A DNA stretch of 62,497 nucleotides, taken from JAXHTH01 sp034211115 (GTDB taxonomy: Bacteria > Planctomycetota > Phycisphaerae > Phycisphaerales > SM1A02). The notes beneath the pieces are model-generated. The model was not told the origin of the DNA. It ran no database searches and saw only the letters and a program-made list of their open reading frames with translations. How positions within the stretch are numbered: position 1 is the stretch's first letter; the number at the start of each line of letters is the position of its first letter. A program made the translations under genes and the position numbers. Shown here one piece after another: positions 32,281 to 41,112 of the stretch. Location: the NCBI GenBank assembly GCA_034211115.1, contig JAXHTH010000108.1, positions 1 to 62,497 on the forward strand. The letters run 5' to 3'.

Positions 32281-33162
32281 ATGGCCCAGACCCGCGAGAT
32301 CAAGAAGCGCATCGTGGCGGTGGGGACGATCCAGCGCATCACGAAGACGATGCAGATGATCGCCACCGCGAAGTTCACCGCCGCCTCCCAGCGGGCGCGG
32401 GCCACCCGCCCCTACACCCGCACCATCCGCCGGCTCGTGGGTGAGCTGGCCGCGGCGGCGGGCGAGCTGGAGCACCCGCTCATCGACGGCCCTCCCGAGC
32501 CGGTCCGCCGCGAACTGCTGCTGGCCATCAGCTCCGACCGCGGCCTGTGCGGGGCGTACAACGCCAATGTCCTCCGCGCCGCCATCGGGCATATCCGCGA
32601 CCTTCGCACGGCCGGGACCGAACTGGACCTGGAAACCTCCGGCAAGAAGGCGATCAGCTTCTTCCGATTCCAGCAGGTCGACATCGATCAGCGGCACCTG
32701 ATCGGCGACAGCCCCGACTACCGCGAGGTCGAGGCCCTCGCGAGCCGGTACATCGACGCGTTCGCCGCCGGGCGCTACGACGCGGTCCGCGTGGCCTACA
32801 TGCGCTTCGAGAGCAACGCCCGGCAGGTGCCGGAGGTCCTGGAGCTTCTGCCCATCGAGCCGGAGGAGGCGGCGGAGGCGGCCGGCGAGGAGCACCATCC
32901 CCACGCCAACTACGAGTTCAGCCCCTCCCGCGAGGCGCTGCTCGCCGATCTGCTCCCCATGGCCGTCAAGGCCCAGCTCTTCCAGGCCTTCAACGATGCC
33001 GTCGTCAGCGAGCAGCTCATGCGCATGGTGGCGATGAAGGCGGCGACGGAGAACGCCAAGGACCTGGGGCGCATGCTCAACCGCCAGTTCAACCGCGCCC
33101 GCCAGGCGCAGATCACCACCGAGCTGAGCGAGATCATCGGCGGCACGGCGGCGCTGGAGTAG
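32281..33162 (+). CDS. atpG: ATP synthase F1 subunit gamma
   Basis: The central rotor shaft of F1 ATP synthase. The 293-aa protein has the N-terminal helix REIKKRIVAVGTIQRITKTMQMIATAKF and the matching C-terminal helix MRMVAMKAATENAKDLGRML ending in RQAQITTELSEIIGG, both diagnostic; LLAISSDRGLCGAYNANVLR is the family signature. Its neighbours are not atp genes: it stands alone between a REP-like element and convergent nuoF. atpD lies 21 kb away on the same strand, so the operon is dispersed. Confidence 0.96.
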   Translation: MAQTREIKKRIVAVGTIQRITKTMQMIATAKFTAASQRARATRPYTRTIRRLVGELAAAAGELEHPLIDGPPEPVRRELLLAISSDRGLCGAYNANVLRAAIGHIRDLRTAGTELDLETSGKKAISFFRFQQVDIDQRHLIGDSPDYREVEALASRYIDAFAAGRYDAVRVAYMRFESNARQVPEVLELLPIEPEEAAEAAGEEHHPHANYEFSPSREALLADLLPMAVKAQLFQAFNDAVVSEQLMRMVAMKAATENAKDLGRMLNRQFNRARQAQITTELSEIIGGTAALE

Positions 33163-33190
33163 CGGGCGCACGGGATCGGCCCGCGGTGTC

Positions 33191-33210
33191 CCACGGACAG
33201 GGGTCCGTGG
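33191..33210. terminator. Hairpin between convergent atpG and nuoF
   Basis: CCACGGAC pairs perfectly with GTCCGTGG over the loop AGGG, midway in the 79-bp gap between the two stop codons. Its position suits a bidirectional terminator; T-tracts are lacking on both sides. Confidence 0.5.
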
Positions 33211-33241
33211 CCGTTGCGCGTATGTGTATCGGACGTCGTCG

Positions 33242-34597
33242 CTATTCGGCGACGGCGCGCGCGCTGACCGTCACCGGCACGTGGGCCGGCTTCACCCGGG
33301 CCTCGAACTCCTGGCGGTACTTGTTGACGATGGTGCGCACGGCCCAGTTGGCGCCGTCGGCGAGGCCGCAGATGGTCGTGCCGGGCATGATCCCCATCGA
33401 CCCGGCCAGCTCCAGCAGCAGATCGAGATCCCTGCTCGTCGCCCCGCCGGACTCGATGCGGCAGAGCAGCTTGTACATCCACTGCGTGCCCTCCCGGCAC
33501 GGCGTGCACTGCCCGCACGACTCGTTGGTGAAGAAGCGGGCAATGTTCCGCGCGACGGCGACCATGTCCGTGTCCTCGTCGAAGACGGTGGGGCAGGCGG
33601 TGCCCAGGCCCATCACGCCGTACTTGCGGCCGATGTCGAAATCGAGTTCGGCGTCGAACTGGTCGGGCCCGAGGCAGCCCATGGACACGCCGCCGGCGAT
33701 GGCGCCCTTGAACGCCTTCCCGCCGCGCATCCCGCCGCAGTGGTCGTTGACGAGCGTGGAGAGCTTGATGCCGAGATCGACCTCGTACACGCCGGGCCGC
33801 GCCACGTGGCCGGAGACGCCCATGAGCTTGGGCCCGAAGCTGGGCGGGCCGCCGATGGTCGAAGCGCAGCCGGTCTGCGTGAACCGCTCCGGCCCGTGCT
33901 CGACGATGGGCACCAGGCACGCGATCGTCTCGACGTTGTTCACCACCGTCGGCCGCTGGAAGAGGCCCGCGACGGCGGGGAAGGGCGGCTTGACCCGAGG
34001 CCAGCCCCGCTTGCCCTCCACCGCCTCGATCAGACCCGTCTCCTCCCCGCAGATGTACGCCCCGGCGCTGCGGTGCAGGTAGCACTCGACGGCGAAGTCG
34101 CTCTTGCCGTTGAGCAGGCCCTGTTTGCCGAAGATGCCGTGCTCGTAGGCCTCGTCGATCGCGCGCTGCACGGTCCTGATCTGCTCGCGATACTCGCCGC
34201 GGATGAAGAAGTAGGCCGTATCGAGCTGGCAGGCCCAGCAGGTGATGGCGAGCCCCTCGAGGACGAGATGCGGATCGAAATCGATGAGGAGCCGATCCTT
34301 GAACGTGCCGGGCTCGGCCTCGTCGCAGTTGAGGGTGAGGTAGCGCCGCCCGCCGTCCGGCTCGGGGAGGAAGGACCACTTCAGGCCGCAGGGGAATCCC
34401 GCGCCGCCCCGGCCGCGAAGCTGCGATTCCTTGACCATGTCCACGATCTGTGCGGGTTTCAGCGCCAGCGCCTTTTCGAGAACCGTGTAGCCGCCGGTCT
34501 TGACGTACTCATCGTACGTGACGAGGTGACGATCCTTCATCTCACCCCACGGCGGGGTGGGAATGCGCCTGGTCAGGATGGGTGCGGTGAGGGGCAT
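33242..34597 (-). CDS. nuoF: NADH-quinone oxidoreductase subunit F
   Basis: The NADH- and FMN-binding subunit of complex I. The 451-aa protein has LRGRGGAGFPCGLKWSF (FMN/NADH loop), LNCDEAEPGTFKDR, YICGEETGLIEAVEG and the 4Fe-4S ligands in SCGQCTPCREGTQW with a further Cys in GTTICGLADG. It ends a nuoD-nuoE-orf83-nuoF run on the minus strand; nuoG and the membrane-arm genes are not in the window. A short array and a stem-loop lie between its start and orf83. Confidence 0.96.
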   Translation of the reverse strand: MPLTAPILTRRIPTPPWGEMKDRHLVTYDEYVKTGGYTVLEKALALKPAQIVDMVKESQLRGRGGAGFPCGLKWSFLPEPDGGRRYLTLNCDEAEPGTFKDRLLIDFDPHLVLEGLAITCWACQLDTAYFFIRGEYREQIRTVQRAIDEAYEHGIFGKQGLLNGKSDFAVECYLHRSAGAYICGEETGLIEAVEGKRGWPRVKPPFPAVAGLFQRPTVVNNVETIACLVPIVEHGPERFTQTGCASTIGGPPSFGPKLMGVSGHVARPGVYEVDLGIKLSTLVNDHCGGMRGGKAFKGAIAGGVSMGCLGPDQFDAELDFDIGRKYGVMGLGTACPTVFDEDTDMVAVARNIARFFTNESCGQCTPCREGTQWMYKLLCRIESGGATSRDLDLLLELAGSMGIMPGTTICGLADGANWAVRTIVNKYRQEFEARVKPAHVPVTVSARAVAE

Positions 34598-34630
34598 GTG
34601 AGTCGTGAGTCTTGAGCAATGAGTCCTGAG
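34598..34630. repeat. GTGAGTC/TTGAGCA tandem array
   Basis: Four degenerate units (GTGAGTC, GTGAGTC, TTGAGCA, ATGAGTC, CTGAG) directly abutting the nuoF start codon, upstream in nuoF orientation. It is one of the few arrays near a gene start. Confidence 0.75.
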
Positions 34631-34640
34631 GTGGGGGAAG

Positions 34641-34675
34641 CCGGGTCTGACGACGCGAAGCGGAGGAAGACCCGG
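34641..34675. repeat. Covarying stem-loop element, copy d
   Basis: An 8-bp perfect stem CCGGGTCT / AGACCCGG. Read on the minus strand the loop is TCCTCCGCTTCGCGTCGTC, close to the loop of copy b at 9,973 with a different but fully paired stem. It lies between orf83 and nuoF. Confidence 0.7.
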
Positions 34676-34687
34676 GTCACGCGCGAA

Positions 34688-34939
34688 TCACGAGCCAGTC
34701 TCCTTCTCCGGCGGCGCGTCCTCTTCTTCCCGGGAAGACTTGATCTCGATCTCCTCGATCATGGTGCGGCGCAGGACGACGTCGCCGCGGTCCTCTTCCT
34801 CGACTTCCCTGCGGACGACGGACCGCTTCGGCGCGGACGGATCGGTCTTCGCGCCCTTGATGATGTGGCCGAAGAACTCCCCCAGGCTGCGCATGAGCGG
34901 TTTGTTCCTCTTTTCCGCCATGGTCGCGTCCCCCGTCAT
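34688..34939 (-). CDS. Small hydrophilic protein in the nuo operon (orf83)
   Basis: An 83-aa protein with no recognised domain, mostly charged: basic N-terminal half (MAEKRNKPLMRSLGEFFGHI, APKRSVVRREVEEEDRG) and an acidic tail. Its ATG overlaps the nuoE stop as TGATG, which argues for a real, translationally coupled gene; an internal Met at 34,921 is an alternative start. Placement between nuoE and nuoF suggests a link with the NADH-oxidising module of complex I, but nothing in the sequence shows what it does. Confidence 0.6.
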   Translation of the reverse strand: MTGDATMAEKRNKPLMRSLGEFFGHIIKGAKTDPSAPKRSVVRREVEEEDRGDVVLRRTMIEEIEIKSSREEEDAPPEKETGS

Positions 34940-35466
34940 CAGTCCGGCAGCCCGTCGAGAATCTCATCGAGCTTCTCGATCGTGAGATGGTCGTGGCGAT
35001 CGTCGTTGACGAGGGCGCACGGCGCGCCGTCGCACGCGCCGAGGCACTCGAGCGTCAGCAGGGTGAACTTGCCGTCATCGGTCGTCTCGTGCGGCTCGAT
35101 ATCGAGCTTCTGCCGCAGGTGATCGACGATCGCCTGGTGGCCGCACACCTCGCACGCGATCGACTGGCAGACCGCGATGACGTACTTGCCCACCGGCTCG
35201 AGGTGATACTCCTCGTAGAAGGAGGCGGTATCGAGCACATCGGCGGGCGCGATCTCCAGCAGCGATGCGATCTCCTCCATGGCCTGGTGGGGGATGTAGC
35301 CGTAGGCGTGCTGGACCTCGTGCAGGATGGGCAGCAGCGCGCCGCGCTTCTGCTCGTAGCGCGGGATGAGCTCGCCCTCGAAATGCGCGCGCATCTCCGC
35401 GGTGAGATACGGCTCGTCGCGCTGCGGGATCTTCATCGTTGCCGAGGGTTTGACGGTCCAGGCCAT
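34939..35466 (-). CDS. nuoE: NADH-quinone oxidoreductase subunit E
   Basis: The thioredoxin-fold 2Fe-2S subunit that pairs with NuoF in complex I. About 175 aa from MAWTVKPSAT. The four cluster Cys are in CQSIACEVCG and LECLGACDGAP, and ILHEVQHAYGYIP with DVLDTASFYEEYHLEPVGKY are family hallmarks. It is second in the minus-strand nuo run, separated from nuoD by 180 bp containing a repeat array, and coupled to orf83. Confidence 0.94.
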   Translation of the reverse strand: MAWTVKPSATMKIPQRDEPYLTAEMRAHFEGELIPRYEQKRGALLPILHEVQHAYGYIPHQAMEEIASLLEIAPADVLDTASFYEEYHLEPVGKYVIAVCQSIACEVCGHQAIVDHLRQKLDIEPHETTDDGKFTLLTLECLGACDGAPCALVNDDRHDHLTIEKLDEILDGLPD

Positions 35467-35600
35467 GTCGGTCTCTTGGGTCTCGAGTTCTGGAAACGCG
35501 GCGGGCCGCGGAGAAGAGAATAGAAGCCAGGCAAGCGGAATCAGCGATTCGACGATTGTGTGATTCAACCCGTCAGCCGCCGCACAACCACCGGCCGACC

Positions 35601-35640
35601 CTGCTCCTCTCTCGGTGTCCTCTGTGCTCTCTCTGGTTCA
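35601..35640. repeat. CTCTCTGGTGTCCTCTGTG-type array after nuoD
   Basis: Degenerate 8-9 bp units (CTCCTCT, CTCGGTGTC, CTCTGTG, CTCTCTCTGG). In the nuoD sense it reads as units of AGAGAGCAC / AGAGGACACC starting about 6 bp after the nuoD stop. A related sequence is at 50,819. Confidence 0.75.
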
Positions 35641-35646
35641 ATCCTC

Positions 35647-36936
35647 CTATCGATCCAGTTCCGCGGCGATGATGTTGAGCGAGCCGAGGACGGCCACGAC
35701 GTCCGCGATCATGTGCCCCTCCAGCAGCTTGGGGAACGCCTGGTAGTTGATGAACGAAGGCGGGCGGGTCGAGGCCCGCCAGGGCGTGTTCGTGCCGTCC
35801 GCGACGATGTAGAACCCCAGCTCGCCGTTGGGCGACTCGATCGCCCCGTAACACTCGCCGATCGGCGTGTCCCAGCCGCGGTTGGTCATGATGATCTCGA
35901 ACTGCTGGATGGTGGCCTCGATCGAGCCGTACACGTCGCCCTTGGCGGGCAGGCGGGCCTTGGCGTCCGGGTAGGTGTCGATCGGCCCGCCGGGCAGGCG
36001 ATCGATGAGAGCGTCGATGATCCGCGCCGACTGGCGCATCTCCTCCAGGCGCACGAGGTAGCGGCTCAGGCAGTCGCCGTCGGTGGAGACGGGCACGCTG
36101 AAGGGCACCGCCTCCGCCCCCCGGCCGTCCCAGTTGTCCTTGAAGCACAGGTACGGCTCGTCCTTGCGCAGGTCGCGCTTCACCCCGCTGGCCCGCGCGA
36201 TCGGACCGCTCAGGCTCCACGCGATCGCGTCCTCCCGGCTGATCACCCCCACGCCGTACAGGCGGTCGTAGAAGATGCGGTTGCGGTTCAGCAGCGTCTC
36301 GATGTCCTTGATCGCCCTGGGCAGACGGACGTCGATGAAGTCGCGGACCATTCTTTTGAACACGTCATCGTCGGGGATCTCGCGCATCACGCCCCCGAGG
36401 CGCGTGTAGTCGGGGTGGAAGCGCTGCCCGCTGATGTAGTCCATGATGTCGAGGATGAACTCGCGCTCGTTGAAGCCGTAGAGGAAGCCGGTGAAGGCGC
36501 CGACGTCGAGGGCCGCGGCGCCGACGCACAGCAGGTGGTCCTGGATCCGGCCCAGCTCGCCGAGGATGGTCCGCACCGCCTTGCAGCGCGGGGTGAGATC
36601 GATGTCGAACAGCGTCTCCGCCGCGTGATGCCAGGCGATGTCGTTCACGATGGGCGAGATGTAGTTCATCCGGCTCACGGTGCAGACGTACTGGTTGTAG
36701 TCGTGGTGCTCCCCCAGCTTCTCGAAGCCGCTGTGGAGGTAGCCGATGTGGGGGGTGGCGCGGACGATCCGCTCCCCGTCGAGCTGGAGGACGATGCGGA
36801 GGGTGGTGTGGGTGGCCGGGTGCTGGGGCCCGAAATTGAGGACCCACCGGTCCGGGGCGTCCACGTGCTGCTGGAGGTACTCGACGGACTCGACCTCGAT
36901 GTCCCAGGCTTCTTCCGGTTCGATCGTGTAGGGCAT
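35647..36936 (-). CDS. nuoD: NADH-quinone oxidoreductase subunit D
   Basis: The 49-kDa subunit of complex I that helps form the quinone pocket. At 429 aa it has the normal length. Hallmarks include LNFGPQHPATHTTLRIVLQLDGE, TPHIGYLHSGFEKLGE, CTVSRMNYISPIVND, and a C-terminal DGTNTPWRASTRPPSFINYQAFPKLLEGHMIADVVAVLGSLNIIAAELDR. It is a stand-alone D rather than a CD fusion. A TATACT promoter element lies about 70 bp upstream and it leads the nuoD-E-orf83-F run. Confidence 0.96.
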   Translation of the reverse strand: MPYTIEPEEAWDIEVESVEYLQQHVDAPDRWVLNFGPQHPATHTTLRIVLQLDGERIVRATPHIGYLHSGFEKLGEHHDYNQYVCTVSRMNYISPIVNDIAWHHAAETLFDIDLTPRCKAVRTILGELGRIQDHLLCVGAAALDVGAFTGFLYGFNEREFILDIMDYISGQRFHPDYTRLGGVMREIPDDDVFKRMVRDFIDVRLPRAIKDIETLLNRNRIFYDRLYGVGVISREDAIAWSLSGPIARASGVKRDLRKDEPYLCFKDNWDGRGAEAVPFSVPVSTDGDCLSRYLVRLEEMRQSARIIDALIDRLPGGPIDTYPDAKARLPAKGDVYGSIEATIQQFEIIMTNRGWDTPIGECYGAIESPNGELGFYIVADGTNTPWRASTRPPSFINYQAFPKLLEGHMIADVVAVLGSLNIIAAELDR

Positions 36937-37006
36937 GGCGGCAGTGAGCTCGAGGGAACGCGGAGCGTGCCGGCCCGGGAAGGCCGGGCGCGGCGGGGAG
37001 TGCTGG

Positions 37007-37012
37007 AGTATA
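37007..37012 (-). promoter_or_regulatory. Predicted -10 element (TATACT) of nuoD
   Basis: CCC-TATACT on the minus strand lies 70 nt before the nuoD ATG and is the best sigma-70-like -10 box in the window. Confidence 0.45.
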
Positions 37013-37059
37013 GGGCCGGGGCCCCCGCTCGTCAGGGAGGTGGGGCGGCCGCATCGCCC

Positions 37060-38787
37060 CTACACGCGGAAGATCGCCCCCATGCGCCGGCCCATCATGA
37101 TCGAGGCCCCGATGAGGGTCAGGGCCAGCAGGGCCATCCCCCACACGCCCATCGCGCTGGCGATGTACTGCCCGTCCCCCAGCCGCTGGAAGAGGACGTA
37201 GATCGCCTTGGTGATGGGGAAGTGCTCGCCGCGCTGGGCGAGGATGAGTGAATCGGACACCTCCAGCATCGCGAAGCTGAACGCGAGCAGGCCGCCCGCA
37301 ATCAGGTTCGCCATGATGAGGGGGATGATCACCGTGCGCACGGCGCGCACCCTGCTGGCGCCGAGGTTCAGCGCCGCCTCCTCGAGTTCGCCGGACGTCT
37401 GCTCGAGTCCCGCGACGGTGGCGCGGACGACATACGGAAGGCGGCGCACGGCGTAGGCGATGATCAGCAGCAGGGCGGGATCGGGGTTCGCCCCCAGCAC
37501 GTCGATGACCCCCTCCAGCGGCGCGCCCTCGGAGAAGGGCCAGCGCAGCGTCATCGCCACGTAGCCGAACGCCATCACCAGGCCCGGCACCGCCAGCGGA
37601 AGCACCGACAGCGAATCGAGCAGCCCGCGCCCGGGCAGCGTCGTCCGCACGATGATGTAGCCGATCAGGATCCCCAGCGCGATATCCACCAGCATCGCGC
37701 AGAACGCGTAGAACAGGCTGTTGCGGATCGAGCCGATCGCGAGCGGATGGCTGAGCGCCCCGATGTAATGTTCGCCGGTGAGGTGTCGGGGGAAGATGGA
37801 CTGGTACCACTGTCCCTCGACGGTGAAGCTGGTGAGGATCACCCCCAGGTGGGGGAGCACGGCGAGGAGGATCACGACCGCGGAGCCGCAGGCGGCGAGG
37901 GCGCCGGCGACCGGGCGCAGGCGCGTCGTTGTCGCCTGGATCGACGCCTTGGAGTACATGGCGTACGCCCGCCCGCCGAAGACGAGCTTGCCCATCACGT
38001 AGAAGAGCACGGCGGCGAAGAGCATCACCGCCGTCAGCGCGTACGGCTGGTTCGACGCGGCCATCTCCTTCAGCCCGTTGAAGATCTGCACCGGCGTGAC
38101 GACCTGGTAATCGAACATGAGCGGCGTGCCGAGCTCGGTGAACGACCAGATGAAGACGATGGTCGCGCCGGCGAAGAGGCCGGGTCGGATGAGGGGGAGG
38201 ACGATCTGGCGGAATCGCCGCCACGGCCCGGCCCCGAGGTTCTCCGCCGCCTCCTCCAGCGCCGGGTCGAGATTCGCCAGCGCCGCCGTCGCGTTGAGAT
38301 AGAGAATCGGATACAGATGCAGGGCCTCGATGACGACGATCGCCCAGAATCCGCCCCGGCCGATGAAGTCGATCCCGACGTCGATCAACCCCAGGTCGAT
38401 GAGGAGGGCATTGAGCGCGCCGGCCCGGCCCAGAATGTGATGCAGGCCGATGGCGCCGACGAACGGCGGAAGGATGAGCGGGATCAGCACCAGCGCGCCC
38501 AGTGCCGTCTTGTACGGGTAGTCGTACTTTGCATTCAGCACCGCCAGGGGCAGGGCGAGGATGAAGCAGAGCACCGTGGTGCAGACGGCGATGCCGAACG
38601 TGTTGATCAGACCGGCCCGGAGGACGGGGTCCTGGAAGATGACCGCGACGTGATAGAGCGTGAACCCGCCGTCGTCGGACTCGAACCCGCCGCGCACCGT
38701 CAGCCAGATCGGGTAGAGCAGGAAGATCGCCAGCAGGGTGAGGAGGGCGATCAGGAGCAGGGCCTGGGGGAGGTTCCGCCGCCGCAT
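37060..38787 (-). CDS. Fused ABC transporter permease (FbpB-like)
   Basis: A 575-aa inner-membrane protein with two MetI-type permease domains in one chain, about 12 membrane helices. The EAA loops are visible as EEAAENLGAGPWRRFRQIVLPL in the first half and EEAALNLGASRVRAVRTVIIPL in the second, where the ATPase docks. This architecture is typical of ferric-iron, thiamine or spermidine-type importers (FbpB/ThiP). The start at MRRRNLPQA is chosen because hydrophobicity begins right after it. ATPase and binding-protein genes are not in the window. A lipoprotein gene lies 86 bp upstream on the same strand. Confidence 0.88.
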   Translation of the reverse strand: MRRRNLPQALLLIALLTLLAIFLLYPIWLTVRGGFESDDGGFTLYHVAVIFQDPVLRAGLINTFGIAVCTTVLCFILALPLAVLNAKYDYPYKTALGALVLIPLILPPFVGAIGLHHILGRAGALNALLIDLGLIDVGIDFIGRGGFWAIVVIEALHLYPILYLNATAALANLDPALEEAAENLGAGPWRRFRQIVLPLIRPGLFAGATIVFIWSFTELGTPLMFDYQVVTPVQIFNGLKEMAASNQPYALTAVMLFAAVLFYVMGKLVFGGRAYAMYSKASIQATTTRLRPVAGALAACGSAVVILLAVLPHLGVILTSFTVEGQWYQSIFPRHLTGEHYIGALSHPLAIGSIRNSLFYAFCAMLVDIALGILIGYIIVRTTLPGRGLLDSLSVLPLAVPGLVMAFGYVAMTLRWPFSEGAPLEGVIDVLGANPDPALLLIIAYAVRRLPYVVRATVAGLEQTSGELEEAALNLGASRVRAVRTVIIPLIMANLIAGGLLAFSFAMLEVSDSLILAQRGEHFPITKAIYVLFQRLGDGQYIASAMGVWGMALLALTLIGASIMMGRRMGAIFRV

Positions 38788-38873
38788 GATCGGCACATCA
38801 GAACCTCGCCCGGTCGGAGCGTCAAAACGGCCGGCCGAATCGACGGCGAACGATGCGCACCGGCGCCCGACGT

Positions 38874-39560
38874 CTACGGCGACGCGAGGGCCGGGGCGGA
38901 GAGTCGCTTCTCGATCGCCGCGAGCATCCGCTGCTCGAAACCGCGGTCGCGGGCCACCGGCGTCCAGAACGTCTTGTCCAGTGCTCGGGGCGCCTCGCCG
39001 CCGAGGAGGATCTTCGTGCTCGTGGTGAGGCGGCGGCTCCAGGTGTGGTGGCGCAGACCCGGCTCGTGAGCCCGCTCGAGGTAGACGCGGACGCGCAGCT
39101 CCAGCGGTTCGTCCAGTCGGGTCAGGTCGACGGGGCGCCCGTCGAGGGCGAGCAGGTCCGGACCTTCCAGGGCCTCGCCGGGGCCGGCGGCTCCGGCCCG
39201 GAACCCGGCGGGGGTGAACTCGAACCGCATCCGCCGGCGCTGGAGGGCCAGCGTGTTCTCCAGCCGGGTGGTGAGGGTCGCGCCGTCGAGGCGCCACGGT
39301 TCGAGCAGGGAGGGGGCGATCTGCGGCTCCGTCTCGATGATCCCGCCGCGTCGATCCCGAAGGATGGCGGGCAGGCCGGCGTCGCGGGCGACCTCGACGG
39401 CGGCCTCGAACGCCCGGCCGTAGTGCCCCGCCTCGAGGCGCAGCACTTCCCGAGCTTCCGGGCTCGAGCAGCCGGCGAGACAGGCGAGGAGGACCGGCAG
39501 CGCCACCCACCACAGGCGGCCGCCCCCGGCACACCGTCGGCGAAGAAGCAGTCCGGGCAT
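38874..39560 (-). CDS. Lipoprotein of unknown function
   Basis: A 228-aa exported lipoprotein. The signal is strong: basic start (MPGLLLRRRCAGGGR), hydrophobic core, lipobox LAGCSS. The mature part is alpha/beta: AAVEVARDAGLPAIL, GGIIETEPQIAPSLLE, a strand pair with MRFEFTPAGF, and LELRVRVYLERAHEP. No domain recognised. It precedes the fused permease and follows the leaderless promoter pattern. Confidence 0.78.
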   Translation of the reverse strand: MPGLLLRRRCAGGGRLWWVALPVLLACLAGCSSPEAREVLRLEAGHYGRAFEAAVEVARDAGLPAILRDRRGGIIETEPQIAPSLLEPWRLDGATLTTRLENTLALQRRRMRFEFTPAGFRAGAAGPGEALEGPDLLALDGRPVDLTRLDEPLELRVRVYLERAHEPGLRHHTWSRRLTTSTKILLGGEAPRALDKTFWTPVARDRGFEQRMLAAIEKRLSAPALASP

Positions 39561-39568
39561 GGCGGCAC

Positions 39569-39574
39569 AGTGTA
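39569..39574 (-). promoter_or_regulatory. Predicted -10 element (TACACT) of the lipoprotein gene
   Basis: CCGC-TACACT on the minus strand ends 8 nt before the ATG at 39,560: a leaderless configuration. Confidence 0.5.
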
Positions 39575-39676
39575 GCGGCTCCCCGCCTCCGCGCCGCCCG
39601 GGCCGATCGGGCCGATGCCGCCGGTGCGATGGACGTGCCTCAACGGCGGGGGGAGGATCTGCCGATAGAAACTCCC

Positions 39677-40060
39677 ATGCCCGCCGATCTTCAGTCCATC
39701 CTCCGGATCCAGGTGCCGGTGATCGTGCAGATCGCCTCCCGCGACATGCCGGTGGAGGATGTCCTCAAGCTCTCCCCGGGCGCGATCATCGAGCTGCCCA
39801 AGCTGGCCGACGAGGAGCTGGAGATTCTCGTCGCCAACAAGCAGATCGGGCTGGGCACGGCGGTCAAGGTGGGGGAGAACTTCGGCATCCGCGTCAGCTA
39901 CGTGGGTGATGTCCGCGAGCGCATCGCCGCCCTGGGTCGGGAGAACGTGAGCGAGGAAGCGAGCGGGGCGGAGGAGGAGGAGGCGGACGAGGACGAGCCC
40001 GCCGCCGCCATCGCCGAACAACTCCTCGCCGCACAGCAGAAGAGCGCCGAGTCGCAGTGA
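39677..40060 (+). CDS. fliN: FliN-family flagellar motor switch protein
   Basis: A protein of about 127 aa with one SpoA (surface presentation of antigens) domain at about 12-80: LRIQVPVIVQIASRDMPVED, LSPGAIIELPKLADEELEIL, IGLGTAVKVGENFGIRVSYV. This is the FliN part of the flagellar rotor C-ring, which sets rotation direction; the same domain occurs in type III secretion. A Glu/Ala-rich tail of about 40 residues follows. No other flagellar gene is near. An in-frame Met at 39,629 is an alternative start; neither has a clear Shine-Dalgarno sequence. Confidence 0.85.
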   Translation: MPADLQSILRIQVPVIVQIASRDMPVEDVLKLSPGAIIELPKLADEELEILVANKQIGLGTAVKVGENFGIRVSYVGDVRERIAALGRENVSEEASGAEEEEADEDEPAAAIAEQLLAAQQKSAESQ

Positions 40061-40119
40061 CGGGATGACCGGACGGGCCGCTTCCGGCGGCCTCGGCGCC
40101 CCGGGCGCGTCGTCCTGAT

Positions 40120-41112
40120 TCATGCGCGCGCCGCGCGGCCCCGGGGCGGCGGCAGCCCTTCCGCCGTCCACAACAGCGCCAGCGACGAGCGCAGACCCGG
40201 CGGGAGGAGGGCGCGGACGAGGCCGCGGGTGAGCGGCCGGCCGGCGGCCAGACCCGCCAGCAGCGGGGGGATGCAGATGATGATGGTCGCGAGGAAGATC
40301 GCGGGGCTGATCTGCTGCCGCGCCGCCATCCGGGCATACCACACCTCGCCCCACAGCCACTCCGCGCACGGCCCGATTCCGAACAGCAGGGCCAGGAGCA
40401 TGATCATCGCGCCCCAGGCGTACGTCCATCGACGCCGGAACTGGAGCAGCGCAATCGACCAGAACCAGCCGGTGACGAAGGCGGTGAGCGCGGCGGGGAT
40501 CCAGAGGAACAGCACGCGCCAGTCGACGGCCTCGCGCCATCCGCCCGCCTGCGCGAACAGCGCCTGCGCATCCTGCTGCGCCCACCAGTCCTCGAAATCG
40601 TCGCCGATCGCCGGCCCCGAGACGATCCGCGTGATGACCTGCGGGTCGATCGCGCCGGGTGCGGCGGGAGGCGTCGGGGGCGCCGGGGGCGTCGCGGTCC
40701 CCTGCGGTTGTTGTCCCGCCTGCGTTGCCGCCTGGTGAAGGGCGTTGAGGTAACGGCCATAGGGATGGGCCGCCTCTTCCGCCGTGCCGAAGGCCATGCC
40801 CATGATCGCGGCGCCGGACGCGGGCCAGAGGCCGAGCAGGACGATGAAATACAGTGCCGCGAGCACCGCGCCCCAGCGGTTCGCCCAGCGACCCAACAAG
40901 GGGTATTCCTGCACGCCGGCGACGGTCCCGCATTCCGGGCAGCGCACGATGAGCAGCCCGTAATGCGGTTCGCGCAGGACCATCTGTCCCGTGAGGTTGT
41001 AGGAGCACGTCGTGCAGAGTCGATCGGCGTTCACCGTCGAGACGCGTTCCTCGCAGAGCGTTCCGTCGCCGTCTCGTCCGGGCGCCGCCGCCGATGTGTC
41101 GATGGCCGTCAT
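40120..41112 (-). CDS. Zinc-ribbon membrane protein (paralogue A)
   Basis: A 330-aa protein from MTAIDTSAAAPG. It begins with a treble-clef or zinc-ribbon region, CTTCSYNLTGQ ... CPECGTVAG, then has four to five membrane segments, a Pro/Ala/Gln-rich periplasmic loop (about 130-190), and a basic end. The CxxC-NLTG form is common in planctomycete membrane proteins of unknown function. It overlaps the upstream gene as ATGA, so the two are coupled. Confidence 0.72.
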   Translation of the reverse strand: MTAIDTSAAAPGRDGDGTLCEERVSTVNADRLCTTCSYNLTGQMVLREPHYGLLIVRCPECGTVAGVQEYPLLGRWANRWGAVLAALYFIVLLGLWPASGAAIMGMAFGTAEEAAHPYGRYLNALHQAATQAGQQPQGTATPPAPPTPPAAPGAIDPQVITRIVSGPAIGDDFEDWWAQQDAQALFAQAGGWREAVDWRVLFLWIPAALTAFVTGWFWSIALLQFRRRWTYAWGAMIMLLALLFGIGPCAEWLWGEVWYARMAARQQISPAIFLATIIICIPPLLAGLAAGRPLTRGLVRALLPPGLRSSLALLWTAEGLPPPRGRAARA

